Source of the DNA: Mesonia aquimarina
GTDB taxonomy: Bacteria > Bacteroidota > Bacteroidia > Flavobacteriales > Flavobacteriaceae
Direction of reading: 5' to 3'
Length of the DNA stretch: 64,000 bases
NCBI RefSeq assembly: GCF_003667275.1
Contig: NZ_RCNV01000011.1
Span: forward strand, 52,687 to 116,686
The translations under genes and the position numbers were made by a program. The notes beneath the pieces are model-generated. The model made no database searches. It had not been told where the DNA came from and saw only the letters and a program-made list of their open reading frames with translations. Positions 35,535-45,137 of this stretch are shown piece after piece. The number at the start of each line of letters is the position of its first letter. Position 1 is the stretch's first letter.

Positions 35535-36290
35535 CTATTTTACTGCTACTTTGAAATTTTCTTGTTTCTTAAAATATGGCAAATAATGACTTAAACGCTC
35601 TTCAATCATATCAGAAACACCATCTCCTGTAACAGTTGCTCCAGATATTGCATTCACAGCATTATCTTCTTTGTCATTTCCACCTCCGTATCCTTTCACT
35701 ACAGAAACACCTACTAAGTTTCCTGAAGAATCAAAGATACGCTCATCACTAAAACGCTCTTCAAACCAAGCCTTTGTAATTTCAGCACCTAATCCCGGAG
35801 TTTCAGATTTATGATCAAAAATAACTCCTTTTACTGTATTCACATCATTTTTTAATGATATATACCCCCAGATTGCTCCCCAAAGACCTTTACCTCTAAT
35901 AGGAATAATGTAATAGGTTTCTCCTTGTACTTCTGCTTCATAAAGCGGAAAAACTTGTTCCTCTATAGGTTTTTTCAGCTCTTTAGCTAAATCAATTTTG
36001 AAAGCATCAACATCTTCAGCAACAGCTCCATCTTTATTTAGCGCTACCATTTTCTTGATATACTTATCGAAATTAGCTTCAGCTAACGGACGAGTTAATT
36101 CTTGCTTTTCTCCATCTACCATTACTGAATCTACACCAACAGTATATAAGATGTTTTGTTTTTTTTCTTGACGCACATTTGCATTTTGCTTCTCTTGCAA
36201 TGAAGTTGATGTAAAAGCTAAAATAGCGGCTACAACAACAACCATTATGATTGCAAAAATAAATGTATATGCATTACTATTCTTATCCAT
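35535..36290 (-). CDS. nqrC: NqrC, Na+-NQR FMN-carrying subunit
   Basis: A 251-residue subunit with one N-terminal membrane helix (AYTFIFAIIMVVVVAAILAF). The covalent FMN threonine is in the SGAT motif of AISGATVTGDGVSDMI near the C-terminus. Other conserved parts are IPIRGKGLWGAIWGYISL and SETPGLGAEI. It accepts electrons within the pump. Upstream nqrB ends three bases before it. Confidence 0.96.
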   Translation of the reverse strand: MDKNSNAYTFIFAIIMVVVVAAILAFTSTSLQEKQNANVRQEKKQNILYTVGVDSVMVDGEKQELTRPLAEANFDKYIKKMVALNKDGAVAEDVDAFKIDLAKELKKPIEEQVFPLYEAEVQGETYYIIPIRGKGLWGAIWGYISLKNDVNTVKGVIFDHKSETPGLGAEITKAWFEERFSDERIFDSSGNLVGVSVVKGYGGGNDKEDNAVNAISGATVTGDGVSDMIEERLSHYLPYFKKQENFKVAVK

Positions 36291-36293
36291 TCT

Positions 36294-37460
36294 TTATGCA
36301 GTTTTTACTTGTGCTTTAACTCTTTTCTTACGTTTTTTTACATTTCCTTGAATCACATAGTGATCTATTGTTGGAGCAAAAACATTCATCAATAAAATAG
36401 CCATCATAATCCCTTCTGGATAAGCCGGATTAAAAATCCTAATCATTACAGCAAAAAGCCCAATTAAGAAACCATATATCCATTTTCCTTTTGTTGTCTG
36501 TGCAGCAGATACAGGATCTGTCGCCATAAACACAATTCCAAAAGCTAGCCCTCCAATAATCAAGTGATTGTACCACTCAAAATTCATTAAGTCATTATCT
36601 GGGAAAGAACCACCAAGTGAATTAAATATTAACCCCATTATTGCAGCTCCGATAAAACCACTCAGTATAATTCTCCAACTTCCTACTTTGGTTAAAATCA
36701 ACAATAAAGCTCCAGCTAAAATACAGATGGTTGATGTTTCAGCAATAGAACCAGGAATTAATCCTGAGAACATATCCATAGAACTATACGCAACTTCATT
36801 TCCTGAAGCTAACTTACCTAAAATTGTTTCACCAGAAACCGCATCTACATCACTAGCTTCACTCACCCAAACTTTTGTTCCTGACATATAAGTAGGATAC
36901 GCAAAGAATGCGAAAGCACGTGCTGTTAAAGCCGGGTTTAGAATATTCATTCCTGTCCCACCAAATGCTTCTTTTCCAATTAATACTGCAAAAACAACAG
37001 ATATTGCTACCATCCATAATGGAATATCTATTGGCATAATCATCGGAATCAACAATCCGGTTACCAGGTAACCCTCATTTACTTCGTGCCCTCTAAAAAT
37101 TGCGAAAGCAAACTCAATTCCAAGACCAACAGCATAAGAAACCACGATCATAGGAATCAACTTTATTGCCCCGTGACCTAATGCTTCCCAAAAACCAACT
37201 TCTGCTTGTATTTGTGATAAATACTGATAACCAGCATTCCACATTCCGAAAATAAGTGCCGGAATAAGAGCTAACACCACAGTAATCATAACACGCTTTA
37301 AATCTACCGCATCACGAATATGTGCTCCTTTTTTTGTAGTATGGTTAGGCACAAATAAAAATGTGTCTAAAGCATTTACTGCCGGCGCATACTTTTCAAA
37401 CTTTTTTCCTTTGGAAAATGGCTCTTTTATCTTATCGAGCCTTTGTCTAATCCACTCCAT
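36294..37460 (-). CDS. nqrB: NqrB, Na+-NQR quinone/FMN membrane subunit
   Basis: A 388-residue polytopic subunit with about ten membrane helices. Family signatures are VGLGIEFAFAIFRGHEVNEG, GKEAFGGTGMNILNPALTAR and FMATDPVSAAQTTKGKW. The covalent FMN site is likely the threonine in DAVSGETILG, where the usual SGAT has Glu in place of Ala. NqrB contains the main sodium path. Confidence 0.96.
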   Translation of the reverse strand: MEWIRQRLDKIKEPFSKGKKFEKYAPAVNALDTFLFVPNHTTKKGAHIRDAVDLKRVMITVVLALIPALIFGMWNAGYQYLSQIQAEVGFWEALGHGAIKLIPMIVVSYAVGLGIEFAFAIFRGHEVNEGYLVTGLLIPMIMPIDIPLWMVAISVVFAVLIGKEAFGGTGMNILNPALTARAFAFFAYPTYMSGTKVWVSEASDVDAVSGETILGKLASGNEVAYSSMDMFSGLIPGSIAETSTICILAGALLLILTKVGSWRIILSGFIGAAIMGLIFNSLGGSFPDNDLMNFEWYNHLIIGGLAFGIVFMATDPVSAAQTTKGKWIYGFLIGLFAVMIRIFNPAYPEGIMMAILLMNVFAPTIDHYVIQGNVKKRKKRVKAQVKTA

Positions 37461-37475
37461 AGTATTATGATACTT

Positions 37476-38831
37476 TTATCCTACTTCAGTGATCATTAAA
37501 TCTAAACCTAGACGAATAATTTCTTGTGCCTCAAGTTTAGAAGTATTCACATAATCTATTAATGCAAAATCTTCAGGAATTACTTCATAAATCCCCAGAC
37601 TCTCCATTTTCTCAATATTCCCAGTCATACACGCTTTTAGTAGTTGCATTGGAAAAACATCTAAAGGCATAACCTCTTCCATTTCTCCAGTTACCACTAA
37701 AGCACGTTCTTCGCCATTTAAGTTAGTGTCCACCTCATATTTCTTATTAGGAAACATCCAAGAAAGTGATGTTTTTGACATCGATGGAATTCCGTTATAA
37801 GTAAATGGCAACCAACCAAACATTCTGTAATTATTCCCTTCAGGAATTAAAGTCAGCGTATTATCGTAAAAACTAACATATTGTTTATTAGACAAACGCA
37901 GACCTGTATACACATCACCAGAAATAACTCTAGTCTGCTCATCGTTTACTTCACCTATTAAATCTTCAATGTTAGCTCCTATATATGTCTTATAATATTT
38001 TCGATCCTGCTCTTTTGATGCACTTCCTGCAACTGCAATAGTACGTTCTGCTCTATACTGACCAGTTAAAAACAAGTTTCCAATAATTGAAACATCCTCA
38101 GCACCAACAGTCCAAACACGATCTCCCATATTAATAGGATCTGTATTCTGAATATGAACCCCTACGTTTCCTGCAGGATGCGGACCAGAAACTGTTAACA
38201 ACTCTACCCCTTGAATATCGGTTAAATTTGAAGCCACTTTTTTGTTGACCGCTAAGTAAACTTTTCCAGGTGTTAATTTTTTCAGCGCATTAATTCCTTC
38301 TTGAAAAGCTGCTTTTTTATCACCAAGAATAAAATCAAGGTCTGCTGCTAAAGGAGCTGAATTAAAAGCCGAAACATAAATTGCTTTTGGCTCATCTTCT
38401 GGATTTGCTACAATATCGTACGGGCGTTGCTTTAAAAAAGCACCACAACCACTTTCAAAAACACGATTTTTCACTTCTTCTGAACTAGCAGAAGATGCAT
38501 TCATTTTACCGTAATCTTTGTAGGAGTTTTCCGAATCAGCTTCAATTACAATCTCTAAAATACGACGCTTATCTCCTCTCACAATTTCTTTTAACGTTCC
38601 GCTTACCGGAGAGGTAAAACGAACAGCTTCATTATATTTAGAAAAGAAAAGTTCTTCACCGGCTAAAATTTTAGTTCCTTCTTTTTTAATAAGCATTTTA
38701 GGAACAACCGCATGAAAATCTGGAGGTTTTATCGCAAAGGTCTTCGATCTAGGGGCATCGACCACGGTTTTTTCAGCTTCGCCTTTAAGCCGCAAATCAA
38801 GCCCTTTTTTAACTTTAATGTCTCTTGACAT
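37476..38831 (-). CDS. nqrA: NqrA, Na+-NQR peripheral subunit
   Basis: A 451-residue soluble subunit from ATG 38831 (MSRDIKVKKGLDLRLKG). A longer frame would add 11 residues from inside the leader. The N-terminal barrel-sandwich part (LAGEELFFSKYNEAVRFTSP) and the C-terminal SLBB-like part match NqrA. It is first in the nqr operon, which is arranged A-B-C-D-E-F as usual. The subunit is associated with quinone handling at the membrane surface. Confidence 0.96.
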   Translation of the reverse strand: MSRDIKVKKGLDLRLKGEAEKTVVDAPRSKTFAIKPPDFHAVVPKMLIKKEGTKILAGEELFFSKYNEAVRFTSPVSGTLKEIVRGDKRRILEIVIEADSENSYKDYGKMNASSASSEEVKNRVFESGCGAFLKQRPYDIVANPEDEPKAIYVSAFNSAPLAADLDFILGDKKAAFQEGINALKKLTPGKVYLAVNKKVASNLTDIQGVELLTVSGPHPAGNVGVHIQNTDPINMGDRVWTVGAEDVSIIGNLFLTGQYRAERTIAVAGSASKEQDRKYYKTYIGANIEDLIGEVNDEQTRVISGDVYTGLRLSNKQYVSFYDNTLTLIPEGNNYRMFGWLPFTYNGIPSMSKTSLSWMFPNKKYEVDTNLNGEERALVVTGEMEEVMPLDVFPMQLLKACMTGNIEKMESLGIYEVIPEDFALIDYVNTSKLEAQEIIRLGLDLMITEVG

Positions 38832-38861
38832 AATACAATTATCAGTTAATATTCGCGGTTG

Positions 38862-38869
38862 CAAATTTA
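38862..38869 (-). promoter_or_regulatory. -7 promoter box TAAATTTG for the nqr operon
   Basis: An exact TAnnTTTG match on the minus strand, 30 bases before the nqrA ATG, giving a leader of about 24 bases. A clear -33 TTG was not found. Confidence 0.4.
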
Positions 38870-39014
38870 GTAATTAAATCTTCATCTTTTAGCGAACTGA
38901 AAATGAAGTTATTTATTTATATAGATTCTAAATAAAGCGATTATTTTTAGCAAAAAAGAAAAACGGTAGCACAAGAGATTTTACGTATATTTAGCCCCAA
39001 TTTTCATTTTAATT

Positions 39015-40262
39015 ATGCGATATTTTTTAGCCTTTTCATTATTATTTTGCAGTTACTTTTTGAATGCACAGGTACATGAAACAATGCCACCTGAATATAT
39101 TAGAACCATTTCCTTTAACGGTGAAACTGAATTTAGCGGTACACCAATTGTAAAATTAGGTGCTCCAATTTCTATAGAATTTGATGATTTAATTGGCGAT
39201 GAAGCCGATTATTTTTACACTATAGAACATTATGACTTTGATTGGACTCCTTCTAATTTGTCAAAAAACGAATATATGGATGGTTTTGATGATCTTAGAA
39301 TTTTAAATTATCAGAACTCATTTAATACCCTTCAAATATACTCTCATTATAACTTAACTATTCCCAATAGAAACACAAAGGGCTTAAAAAAGAGTGGTAA
39401 TTATTTGCTTAGCATCTATAATGAAAATGACGAATTGGTTTTTTCAAGAAAATTTATGATTTATGAAGATATTGCTATTGTTCGCGCTCAAATTAAACGA
39501 TCTAGAGATTTAGAATTTATAGACACCAAACAAGTGGTAAACTTTACAATAGATGGCAGCGATAGAATAGTTTTTAGAAACCCAGACAAAAATCTAAAAA
39601 CCTTAATCATCAAAAATAATGACCTCCAAAATTCTATTTACAATCTTAAACCGCAATATTCCTTAGGTAATGAATTTATTTATCGGTACGATCAGCCGGC
39701 AGCATTTTGGGGTGGAAATGAATATTTAAGTTTTGACAGCAAAGATGTTCGTTCTGCGACGATGAATATCAGAAATATTCAATTAAAAGATATTTACAAC
39801 ACCTATTTATATACTGACGGAGTTCGTGCTTTTGAACCCTACACCTACAACCCAGACATTAACGGGAATTTTGTGGTAAGAACCTTACAAGGGCAAAATC
39901 CTACTATTGAAGCTGAATACACTTGGGTTCATTTTGCATTGCAAAATTACCAAGAACTCAATGGCGGAAAACTTCACCTCTATGGAAATTTCAACAACTT
40001 TACCTTAGACGAATCTACAGAACTCACCTATAATACAGAAACTGAATTGTATGAAACCAAGCGATTATTTAAACAAGGTTTTTATAATTACAAATACGTT
40101 TTGGTAAACAAAGACGGGACAATAGACGAAGGTTTTATTAGCGGTAATTTTGATGAAACAGAAAATGTTTATACTATCTTAGTCTACTATAGAGATATTG
40201 GGGCTCGCTATGATAGAATTATTGGTGTAGGAAGCGCCAGCAGCAGAAATATTAGCAATTAA
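39015..40262 (+). CDS. type IX secretion system Plug protein (DUF5103)
   Basis: A 415-residue protein with a signal peptide (FLAFSLLFCSYFLNAQ). The N-terminal domain (residues about 25-150) and C-terminal part match DUF5103, identified as the T9SS Plug: EHYDFDWTPSNLSKNEYMDG, FNTLQIYSHYNLTIPN, YDQPAAFWGGNEYLSFDSKD and LYGNFNNFTLDE. Plug closes the periplasmic side of the SprA outer-membrane pore when PorV is absent. It is divergent from nqrA and followed two bases later by a DUF3667 gene. Confidence 0.9.
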   Translation: MRYFLAFSLLFCSYFLNAQVHETMPPEYIRTISFNGETEFSGTPIVKLGAPISIEFDDLIGDEADYFYTIEHYDFDWTPSNLSKNEYMDGFDDLRILNYQNSFNTLQIYSHYNLTIPNRNTKGLKKSGNYLLSIYNENDELVFSRKFMIYEDIAIVRAQIKRSRDLEFIDTKQVVNFTIDGSDRIVFRNPDKNLKTLIIKNNDLQNSIYNLKPQYSLGNEFIYRYDQPAAFWGGNEYLSFDSKDVRSATMNIRNIQLKDIYNTYLYTDGVRAFEPYTYNPDINGNFVVRTLQGQNPTIEAEYTWVHFALQNYQELNGGKLHLYGNFNNFTLDESTELTYNTETELYETKRLFKQGFYNYKYVLVNKDGTIDEGFISGNFDETENVYTILVYYRDIGARYDRIIGVGSASSRNISN

Positions 40263-40264
40263 AA

Positions 40265-41269
40265 ATGAAAGAATCTTCTCGCTTTGCAAAAAAATACAGA
40301 AGTACTGTTTGCTTAAATTGCAATACACCTTTAGAGCGCGAAGACAGATATTGCCATTATTGCGGACAATTAAACTCTACAAAACAATTAAGTTTTACTG
40401 ATTTTTTTAAGGAGTTTTTTGGAAGTTTATTTTCTTATGATTCTAGAATTTACCGAACGTTGAACACGCTCATTTTTAAACCCGGAAAAATTTCTCTAGA
40501 ATATATTAATGGAAAACGCACCAAATACGCCAATCCGTTTAGGTTTTATTTAAGCGTTTCCATTATCTTTTTTTTACTTTACGGTCTTTCTACAGAACTC
40601 ACTTTAAGCGATGAAGATAAAGCAGGAATCATTAAAATCGGGAAAGAAAATGATACCGAGGAAAGAGATTATTCTGATATAAAGTTACTTTCAGAAAAAG
40701 AATTAGACTCCTTAACATTTGCTGAAAAATCTGTAGCTAAAGTCAAAATTTACTTAGCTTATGATGAAACACATTCGGCAAAATCTATTTCAGAATCCCT
40801 AAAAAATCTTCAACACGAAAGAAGTCTTTATAATAAATGGCTGTACAAACGCGCCATTGCCATTGAGAAGATTACAGATAACCCCTATAATTTCAGTAAA
40901 TATGCAATGAGCAAACTACCGTTTATCATCTTCTTCTTTATACCTGTTTTCACCTTAATTTTATGGCTTACTTTTGGTAGATGTTATTACACGTATATGG
41001 AACATCTGGTTTTTGCTTTCCATTCGCAAACCATGTTGTTTTTCCTTATGATCTTTAGTGTAATTTTTAATATGATACACACTTCTTCCATCATAACTAT
41101 TTTATTTCTTTTAGGTTACGGAATTTATCTATTTCAAGCTTTAAGAAAATACTATGGACAATCAATAATAAAAACCTTTATCAAATTTGTGTTTTTAAAT
41201 GTTATATTTATTATCTTAGCTTTCACAACAACAGGACTTGCTGTATTAGCATCCTTTGCAGTATATTAA
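40265..41269 (+). CDS. DUF3667 membrane protein with zinc ribbon
   Basis: A 334-residue protein. The N-terminal zinc ribbon has Cys16, Cys19, Cys30 and Cys33 (CLNC...CHYCGQ). The DUF3667 core FFGSLFSYDSRIYRTLNTL and KPGKISLEYINGKRTKYANP precedes a first membrane helix near residue 98. Three or four more helices occupy the C-terminal third. The family is common in Bacteroidota and has no assigned function. It sits between Plug and apaG with nearly no spacing. Confidence 0.87.
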   Translation: MKESSRFAKKYRSTVCLNCNTPLEREDRYCHYCGQLNSTKQLSFTDFFKEFFGSLFSYDSRIYRTLNTLIFKPGKISLEYINGKRTKYANPFRFYLSVSIIFFLLYGLSTELTLSDEDKAGIIKIGKENDTEERDYSDIKLLSEKELDSLTFAEKSVAKVKIYLAYDETHSAKSISESLKNLQHERSLYNKWLYKRAIAIEKITDNPYNFSKYAMSKLPFIIFFFIPVFTLILWLTFGRCYYTYMEHLVFAFHSQTMLFFLMIFSVIFNMIHTSSIITILFLLGYGIYLFQALRKYYGQSIIKTFIKFVFLNVIFIILAFTTTGLAVLASFAVY

Positions 41270-41270
41270 A

Positions 41271-41657
41271 ATGATTCAACAAGTAACACGAGGTATAAAG
41301 ATTTCTGTAAACACTAGTTTTCAAGGCACTTTCTTGAAGAACTACAAGATTCATTTTGCCTTTGGTTACCAAATTACCATTGAAAACCAAAGTAACGATT
41401 CTGTACAGCTAAATTCTAGGTTCTGGAAGATTAAAGATGCTTTAAATAACAATGAAGTAATTAAAGGCGAAGGTGTTATTGGCAAAAAACCGGTTTTAAA
41501 ACCCGGCGACTCGCACACGTATAGCAGCGGTTGTTTACTTACTTCTCCTTTTGGTTCTATGAGCGGTCATTATAATATGATTAATTTTACCTCCACCAGA
41601 AAATTTAGAGTGGCTATCCCTAGCTTTAAATTAAGCGCTCCTTTTGCGTTGAATTAG
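41271..41657 (+). CDS. apaG: ApaG family protein
   Basis: A 128-residue single-domain protein with an FnIII-like ApaG fold: YQITIENQSNDSVQLNSRFW, EVIKGEGVIGKKPVLKPGDS and SGCLLTSPFGSMSGHYNM. ATG 41271, one base after the DUF3667 stop, is preferred over a start inside that gene. ApaG was first linked to magnesium and cobalt sensitivity; the exact role is not settled. Confidence 0.92.
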   Translation: MIQQVTRGIKISVNTSFQGTFLKNYKIHFAFGYQITIENQSNDSVQLNSRFWKIKDALNNNEVIKGEGVIGKKPVLKPGDSHTYSSGCLLTSPFGSMSGHYNMINFTSTRKFRVAIPSFKLSAPFALN

Positions 41658-41660
41658 TAT

Positions 41661-41689
41661 TCTCTTGTTTAAAACAAGAACACTTTTTT
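41661..41689 (+). terminator. weak terminator hairpin after apaG
   Basis: TCTTGT (41663-41668) pairs with ACAAGA (41674-41679) around a five-base loop; TTTTTT begins four bases further on. It also lies at the end of the convergent gene at 41688. Confidence 0.4.
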
Positions 41690-42566
41690 ATTCATTTATT
41701 TCTACGAGCTCAAGATCAAATTGTAAATACATTCCTGATTCTATAGGAAGATCATCCAAATTTCTAAATAATTCCTTATCTTTTTTATACGGAACTTTAA
41801 TAAACATTTCAGTATCGTAAAAATCATTCTTTTTAGTAGTCATTGCTACATTTCTAATTGTATTTTCTTCTAACCTTTCATCTACTTCATTAAAAAAACC
41901 AATACACTCAACACCAAATGCAATATTTTCCTGCATAAGCACATATTTATCTACATCAACCACAATCTCTTTTTTATCGAAAAAATCAACTTTAAACGGC
42001 TCACTATTATAAATTTTAATGAATCTTCCTTTATCTTGCTCATAAATATTAAATCGATATAAAAAATAGTGTCCTTCGTTCTCATCTCTTAAATGTCGAA
42101 AACCTCTTTTTTTCTTAAAATAAAATGAAACTTTATTCAATAAAGTTTTATTAATTTTTTCATTAGGATTCACCACGCATACAAGTTCAGTCAAAGAAGG
42201 ACCACCAAAACCATTACCCCCCTTATCTGTACCTTCTATTTCTACGGTTTTAGTTTCTCCTTTTAACTCTACAGCAGAAAGACTTTCAACTTTAGATTCT
42301 AAAAAAATAGTGTCTAATTTTTCTATATTATTCACCACGTCTTTTTTGACTTGGAAACCGAGCATTTCAATTGATATGGTGTCTGTTTCTTTAAAGTCTT
42401 GAGTTAATTTCACTTTTCCATCAGCATCTGAATAAACACCGGTATTTGTGGTGTAAACCGAGACAAAAGGCAAAGGCGCTTTTGTTTCTTTATCAAGAAG
42501 TATAAAATCTTGGGAGAAACTGAGTTGAGAAATTGTAAAAATCAATAATAAGGATAAATATTTCAT
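41688..42566 (-). CDS. secreted protein with carboxypeptidase-regulatory-like N-terminal domain
   Basis: A 292-residue protein. A signal peptide (YLSLLLIFTISQLSFS) is followed by a CarboxypepD_reg-like beta-sandwich (residues about 20-95: DFILLDKETKAPLPFVSVYT, YSDADGKVKL, IEMLGFQ). The remaining 190 residues resemble uncharacterised Bacteroidota periplasmic or outer-membrane proteins without a barrel of TonB-receptor length. The function is unknown; a cell-envelope location is inferred from the signal peptide. Confidence 0.78.
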   Translation of the reverse strand: MKYLSLLLIFTISQLSFSQDFILLDKETKAPLPFVSVYTTNTGVYSDADGKVKLTQDFKETDTISIEMLGFQVKKDVVNNIEKLDTIFLESKVESLSAVELKGETKTVEIEGTDKGGNGFGGPSLTELVCVVNPNEKINKTLLNKVSFYFKKKRGFRHLRDENEGHYFLYRFNIYEQDKGRFIKIYNSEPFKVDFFDKKEIVVDVDKYVLMQENIAFGVECIGFFNEVDERLEENTIRNVAMTTKKNDFYDTEMFIKVPYKKDKELFRNLDDLPIESGMYLQFDLELVEINE

Positions 42567-42607
42567 AAATAATTTTTGAGCGAGGATTTAAATATATAAT
42601 TCGTTAT

Positions 42608-43321
42608 TTAAAATTCAACCCGAGTCTCCTTATTATCAATTAAATCTTTATATCGCATTCCGGTTTTTTCATTTGAATATACAAACTGAGTGATACTTGT
42701 AGTTTTCAGCAAGCCGCGGTCTATAATAAAACCCACATTTTTATTTTCATTTCTTGTTTGATGAAAATCCCACATTTTTTCCGGTTGCTCTGCTGTAATA
42801 TTTTCTTTTTCTAAAAATTCTCTAAACCAGTTTTCTCTAGTTTTTTTCATCTCATCAGTATAGGTCATAGAAGCCGACCAAATATGTGGCACATTATCAA
42901 GCTTATTAAAATACACTTTTGTTTCATCCCAAATAAGTTCATATAACTCTAAGCCAACTTTCCAAACTACAATAATCATGGTAAAAGGTTCGATTCCCTC
43001 AAAATTATATTGCTCAGCTTTATTTAACACATCACTGGTAAGCAAAAAATCTTTCACTACTACACCTCTACTTTTCTTATAAGATTCTTTGCGTTCATGT
43101 GCATTAAAGGCACCATTCATCAAACAAACCAATCTATCTTGTCCGCTTGCTCCAATCCAAGTTCCACCAGCTCTATCATCTTTAGGATACAACAAGCGCA
43201 CTCCATTTTCTTCTACCAGTTTCGGCGGAAGCGTTTTTCTATTAGAAGCTTCATCACGATTAGAGGTAATAATAAAGCTTTTTTCTTCGGTTAAAATTGG
43301 AATAAACGTAATGGTACACAT
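42608..43321 (-). CDS. NRDE family protein (TANGO2-like)
   Basis: A 237-residue protein starting MCTITFIPIL; the name-giving Asn-Arg-Asp-Glu is at residues 21-24 (ITSNRDEASNRKTLPP). DRAGGTWIGAS and ALNEAQF-like later motifs (here MNGAFNAHERK) are consistent with the family, which has an Ntn-hydrolase-like fold with Cys2 as a possible nucleophile. The biochemical role is uncertain; animal TANGO2 is linked to lipid or heme handling. Confidence 0.88.
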   Translation of the reverse strand: MCTITFIPILTEEKSFIITSNRDEASNRKTLPPKLVEENGVRLLYPKDDRAGGTWIGASGQDRLVCLMNGAFNAHERKESYKKSRGVVVKDFLLTSDVLNKAEQYNFEGIEPFTMIIVVWKVGLELYELIWDETKVYFNKLDNVPHIWSASMTYTDEMKKTRENWFREFLEKENITAEQPEKMWDFHQTRNENKNVGFIIDRGLLKTTSITQFVYSNEKTGMRYKDLIDNKETRVEF

Positions 43322-43460
43322 GAGTTTTTTAAGGGTTTTATAACATTAAAAACAACTTAACACAATTTAATAAAACCTTACAGAATTACGAAAGCACAGT
43401 TGCTTTATTTTCTCTATATTTACTCGAAATTAATTAAAAACTAAAAAAAAAGATAAAATT

Positions 43461-45089
43461 ATGGGGAAAGGATTTTTTCACGTCCCGCCAGCGGTAAACG
43501 AGCCAATTAAAAGTTACGCGCCGGGAACTCCAGAAAGAGAAGAAGTACTACTAACGTATAAAGATTTATATAATCAAAAAGCAGATGTGCCGATGTATAT
43601 AGGTTCTGAAGAAGTCAGAACTAAAAATACAGCTACTATGCACCCGCCGCATGATCATCAACATAATTTAGGTGTTTATCATTTAGCTGAAAAAAAACAT
43701 ATCGAAAAAGCAATTGATGAAGCTTTAGAAGCTCGTAAGAAATGGGCGAAACTCGAATGGGAACAGCGTGCTGCCGTATTTTTAAAAGCAGCCGATTTAA
43801 TTTCTGGTCCTTACCGATATAAATTGAATGCAGCTACTATGATCGGGCAATCAAAAAATATTTTTCAAGCTGAAATTGATTCTGCTTGCGAGATTGCCGA
43901 CTTTTTACGTTTTAACGTAGAATACATGTCTGAAATTTATGACGACCAGCCCGAATCTGACGAAACTGCTTGGAATCGTGTAGAACACCGTCCGTTAGAA
44001 GGATTTGTTTATGCTATAACACCTTTTAATTTTACAGCAATTGCAGGGAATTTACCAACAGCACCAGCTTTAATGGGAAATGTAGCAATCTGGAAACCGA
44101 GTGATAGCCAAGTTTTTTCTGCTCAAATTTTAATGGATGTATTTAAAGAAGCAGGTGTGCCTGATGGGGTAATTAATATGGTTATGGGCGATCCTGAAAT
44201 GATTACCGATACTGTTTTAGCAAGTCCAGATTTTTCTGGAATTCACTACACAGGAAGTACAGAAATCTTTAAAGACATTTGGGCTAAAATTGGAAATAAT
44301 ATTCATAATTACAAAACTTACCCAAGAATTGTAGGAGAAACCGGGGGAAAAGATTTTATAATTGCTCACCCATCATCAAACACGAAAGAAGTTTCTACCG
44401 CAATTTCTAGAGGAGCTTTTGAATTTCAAGGGCAAAAATGTAGTGCTGCCTCACGTATTTATCTACCAAAAAGTTTATGGCCTGAAATTAGAGAACAATT
44501 AGAAGAAGATATTGCATCTTTTAAAATGGGTTCTCCTGAAGATATGAGCAATTTTATAAATGCTGTAATTCATGAGCGTTCTTTTGACAAGCTTGCGAAA
44601 TATATAGATCAAGCTAAAAAAGATAAAAAAGCTGAAGTAATTATCGGTGGAAATTACGATAAATCTAAAGGTTATTTTGTAGAACCAACTGTGATTTTAA
44701 CTACAGACCCACATTATACAACTATGGAAACCGAATTATTTGGACCGGTTGTTACTATTTATGTTTATGACGATAATAAATGGGAAGAAACCTTAGAAAC
44801 TGTTGATAATACAAGTCAATATGCATTGACCGGGGCTGTATTCTCTAAAGATCGTTATGCGGCTGCACAAGCAACAGATATTTTACAAAATGCTGCCGGT
44901 AATTTTTATATCAATGATAAATGTACCGGAGCTGTTGTAGGTAGACAACCATTTGGTGGTGCTAGAAATAGTGGTACCAATGATAAAGCCGGTTCTAAAT
45001 TGAACTTACAGCGTTGGGTCTCTCAACGATTAATCAAGGAAACTTTTGTTCCTGCAACCGACTACAGATATCCTTTTATGGGAGAATAA
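43461..45089 (+). CDS. pruA: L-glutamate gamma-semialdehyde dehydrogenase (1-pyrroline-5-carboxylate dehydrogenase)
   Basis: A 542-residue aldehyde dehydrogenase. The catalytic Cys is in FQGQKCSAASRIYLP and the general-base Glu in VGETGGKDFII; NAD is bound around AITPFNFTAIAGNLP and GSTEIF. Length and the N-terminal GKGFFHVPPAVNEPIKSYAPG match the stand-alone bacterial/mitochondrial P5C dehydrogenase, the second step of proline breakdown to glutamate. Proline dehydrogenase is not nearby. Confidence 0.95.
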   Translation: MGKGFFHVPPAVNEPIKSYAPGTPEREEVLLTYKDLYNQKADVPMYIGSEEVRTKNTATMHPPHDHQHNLGVYHLAEKKHIEKAIDEALEARKKWAKLEWEQRAAVFLKAADLISGPYRYKLNAATMIGQSKNIFQAEIDSACEIADFLRFNVEYMSEIYDDQPESDETAWNRVEHRPLEGFVYAITPFNFTAIAGNLPTAPALMGNVAIWKPSDSQVFSAQILMDVFKEAGVPDGVINMVMGDPEMITDTVLASPDFSGIHYTGSTEIFKDIWAKIGNNIHNYKTYPRIVGETGGKDFIIAHPSSNTKEVSTAISRGAFEFQGQKCSAASRIYLPKSLWPEIREQLEEDIASFKMGSPEDMSNFINAVIHERSFDKLAKYIDQAKKDKKAEVIIGGNYDKSKGYFVEPTVILTTDPHYTTMETELFGPVVTIYVYDDNKWEETLETVDNTSQYALTGAVFSKDRYAAAQATDILQNAAGNFYINDKCTGAVVGRQPFGGARNSGTNDKAGSKLNLQRWVSQRLIKETFVPATDYRYPFMGE

Positions 45090-45105
45090 TCTGTAATGAT
45101 ATTGT

Positions 45106-45137
45106 AAAAAAAGCCTCAATTTCTTGAGGCTTTTTTT
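45106..45137. terminator. bidirectional terminator between pruA and rsmG
   Basis: The stem AAGCCTCAA (45111-45119) and TTGAGGCTT (45124-45132) has a TTTC loop and is flanked by an A-run on the left and a T-run on the right. It can therefore stop transcripts from both directions. Confidence 0.9.
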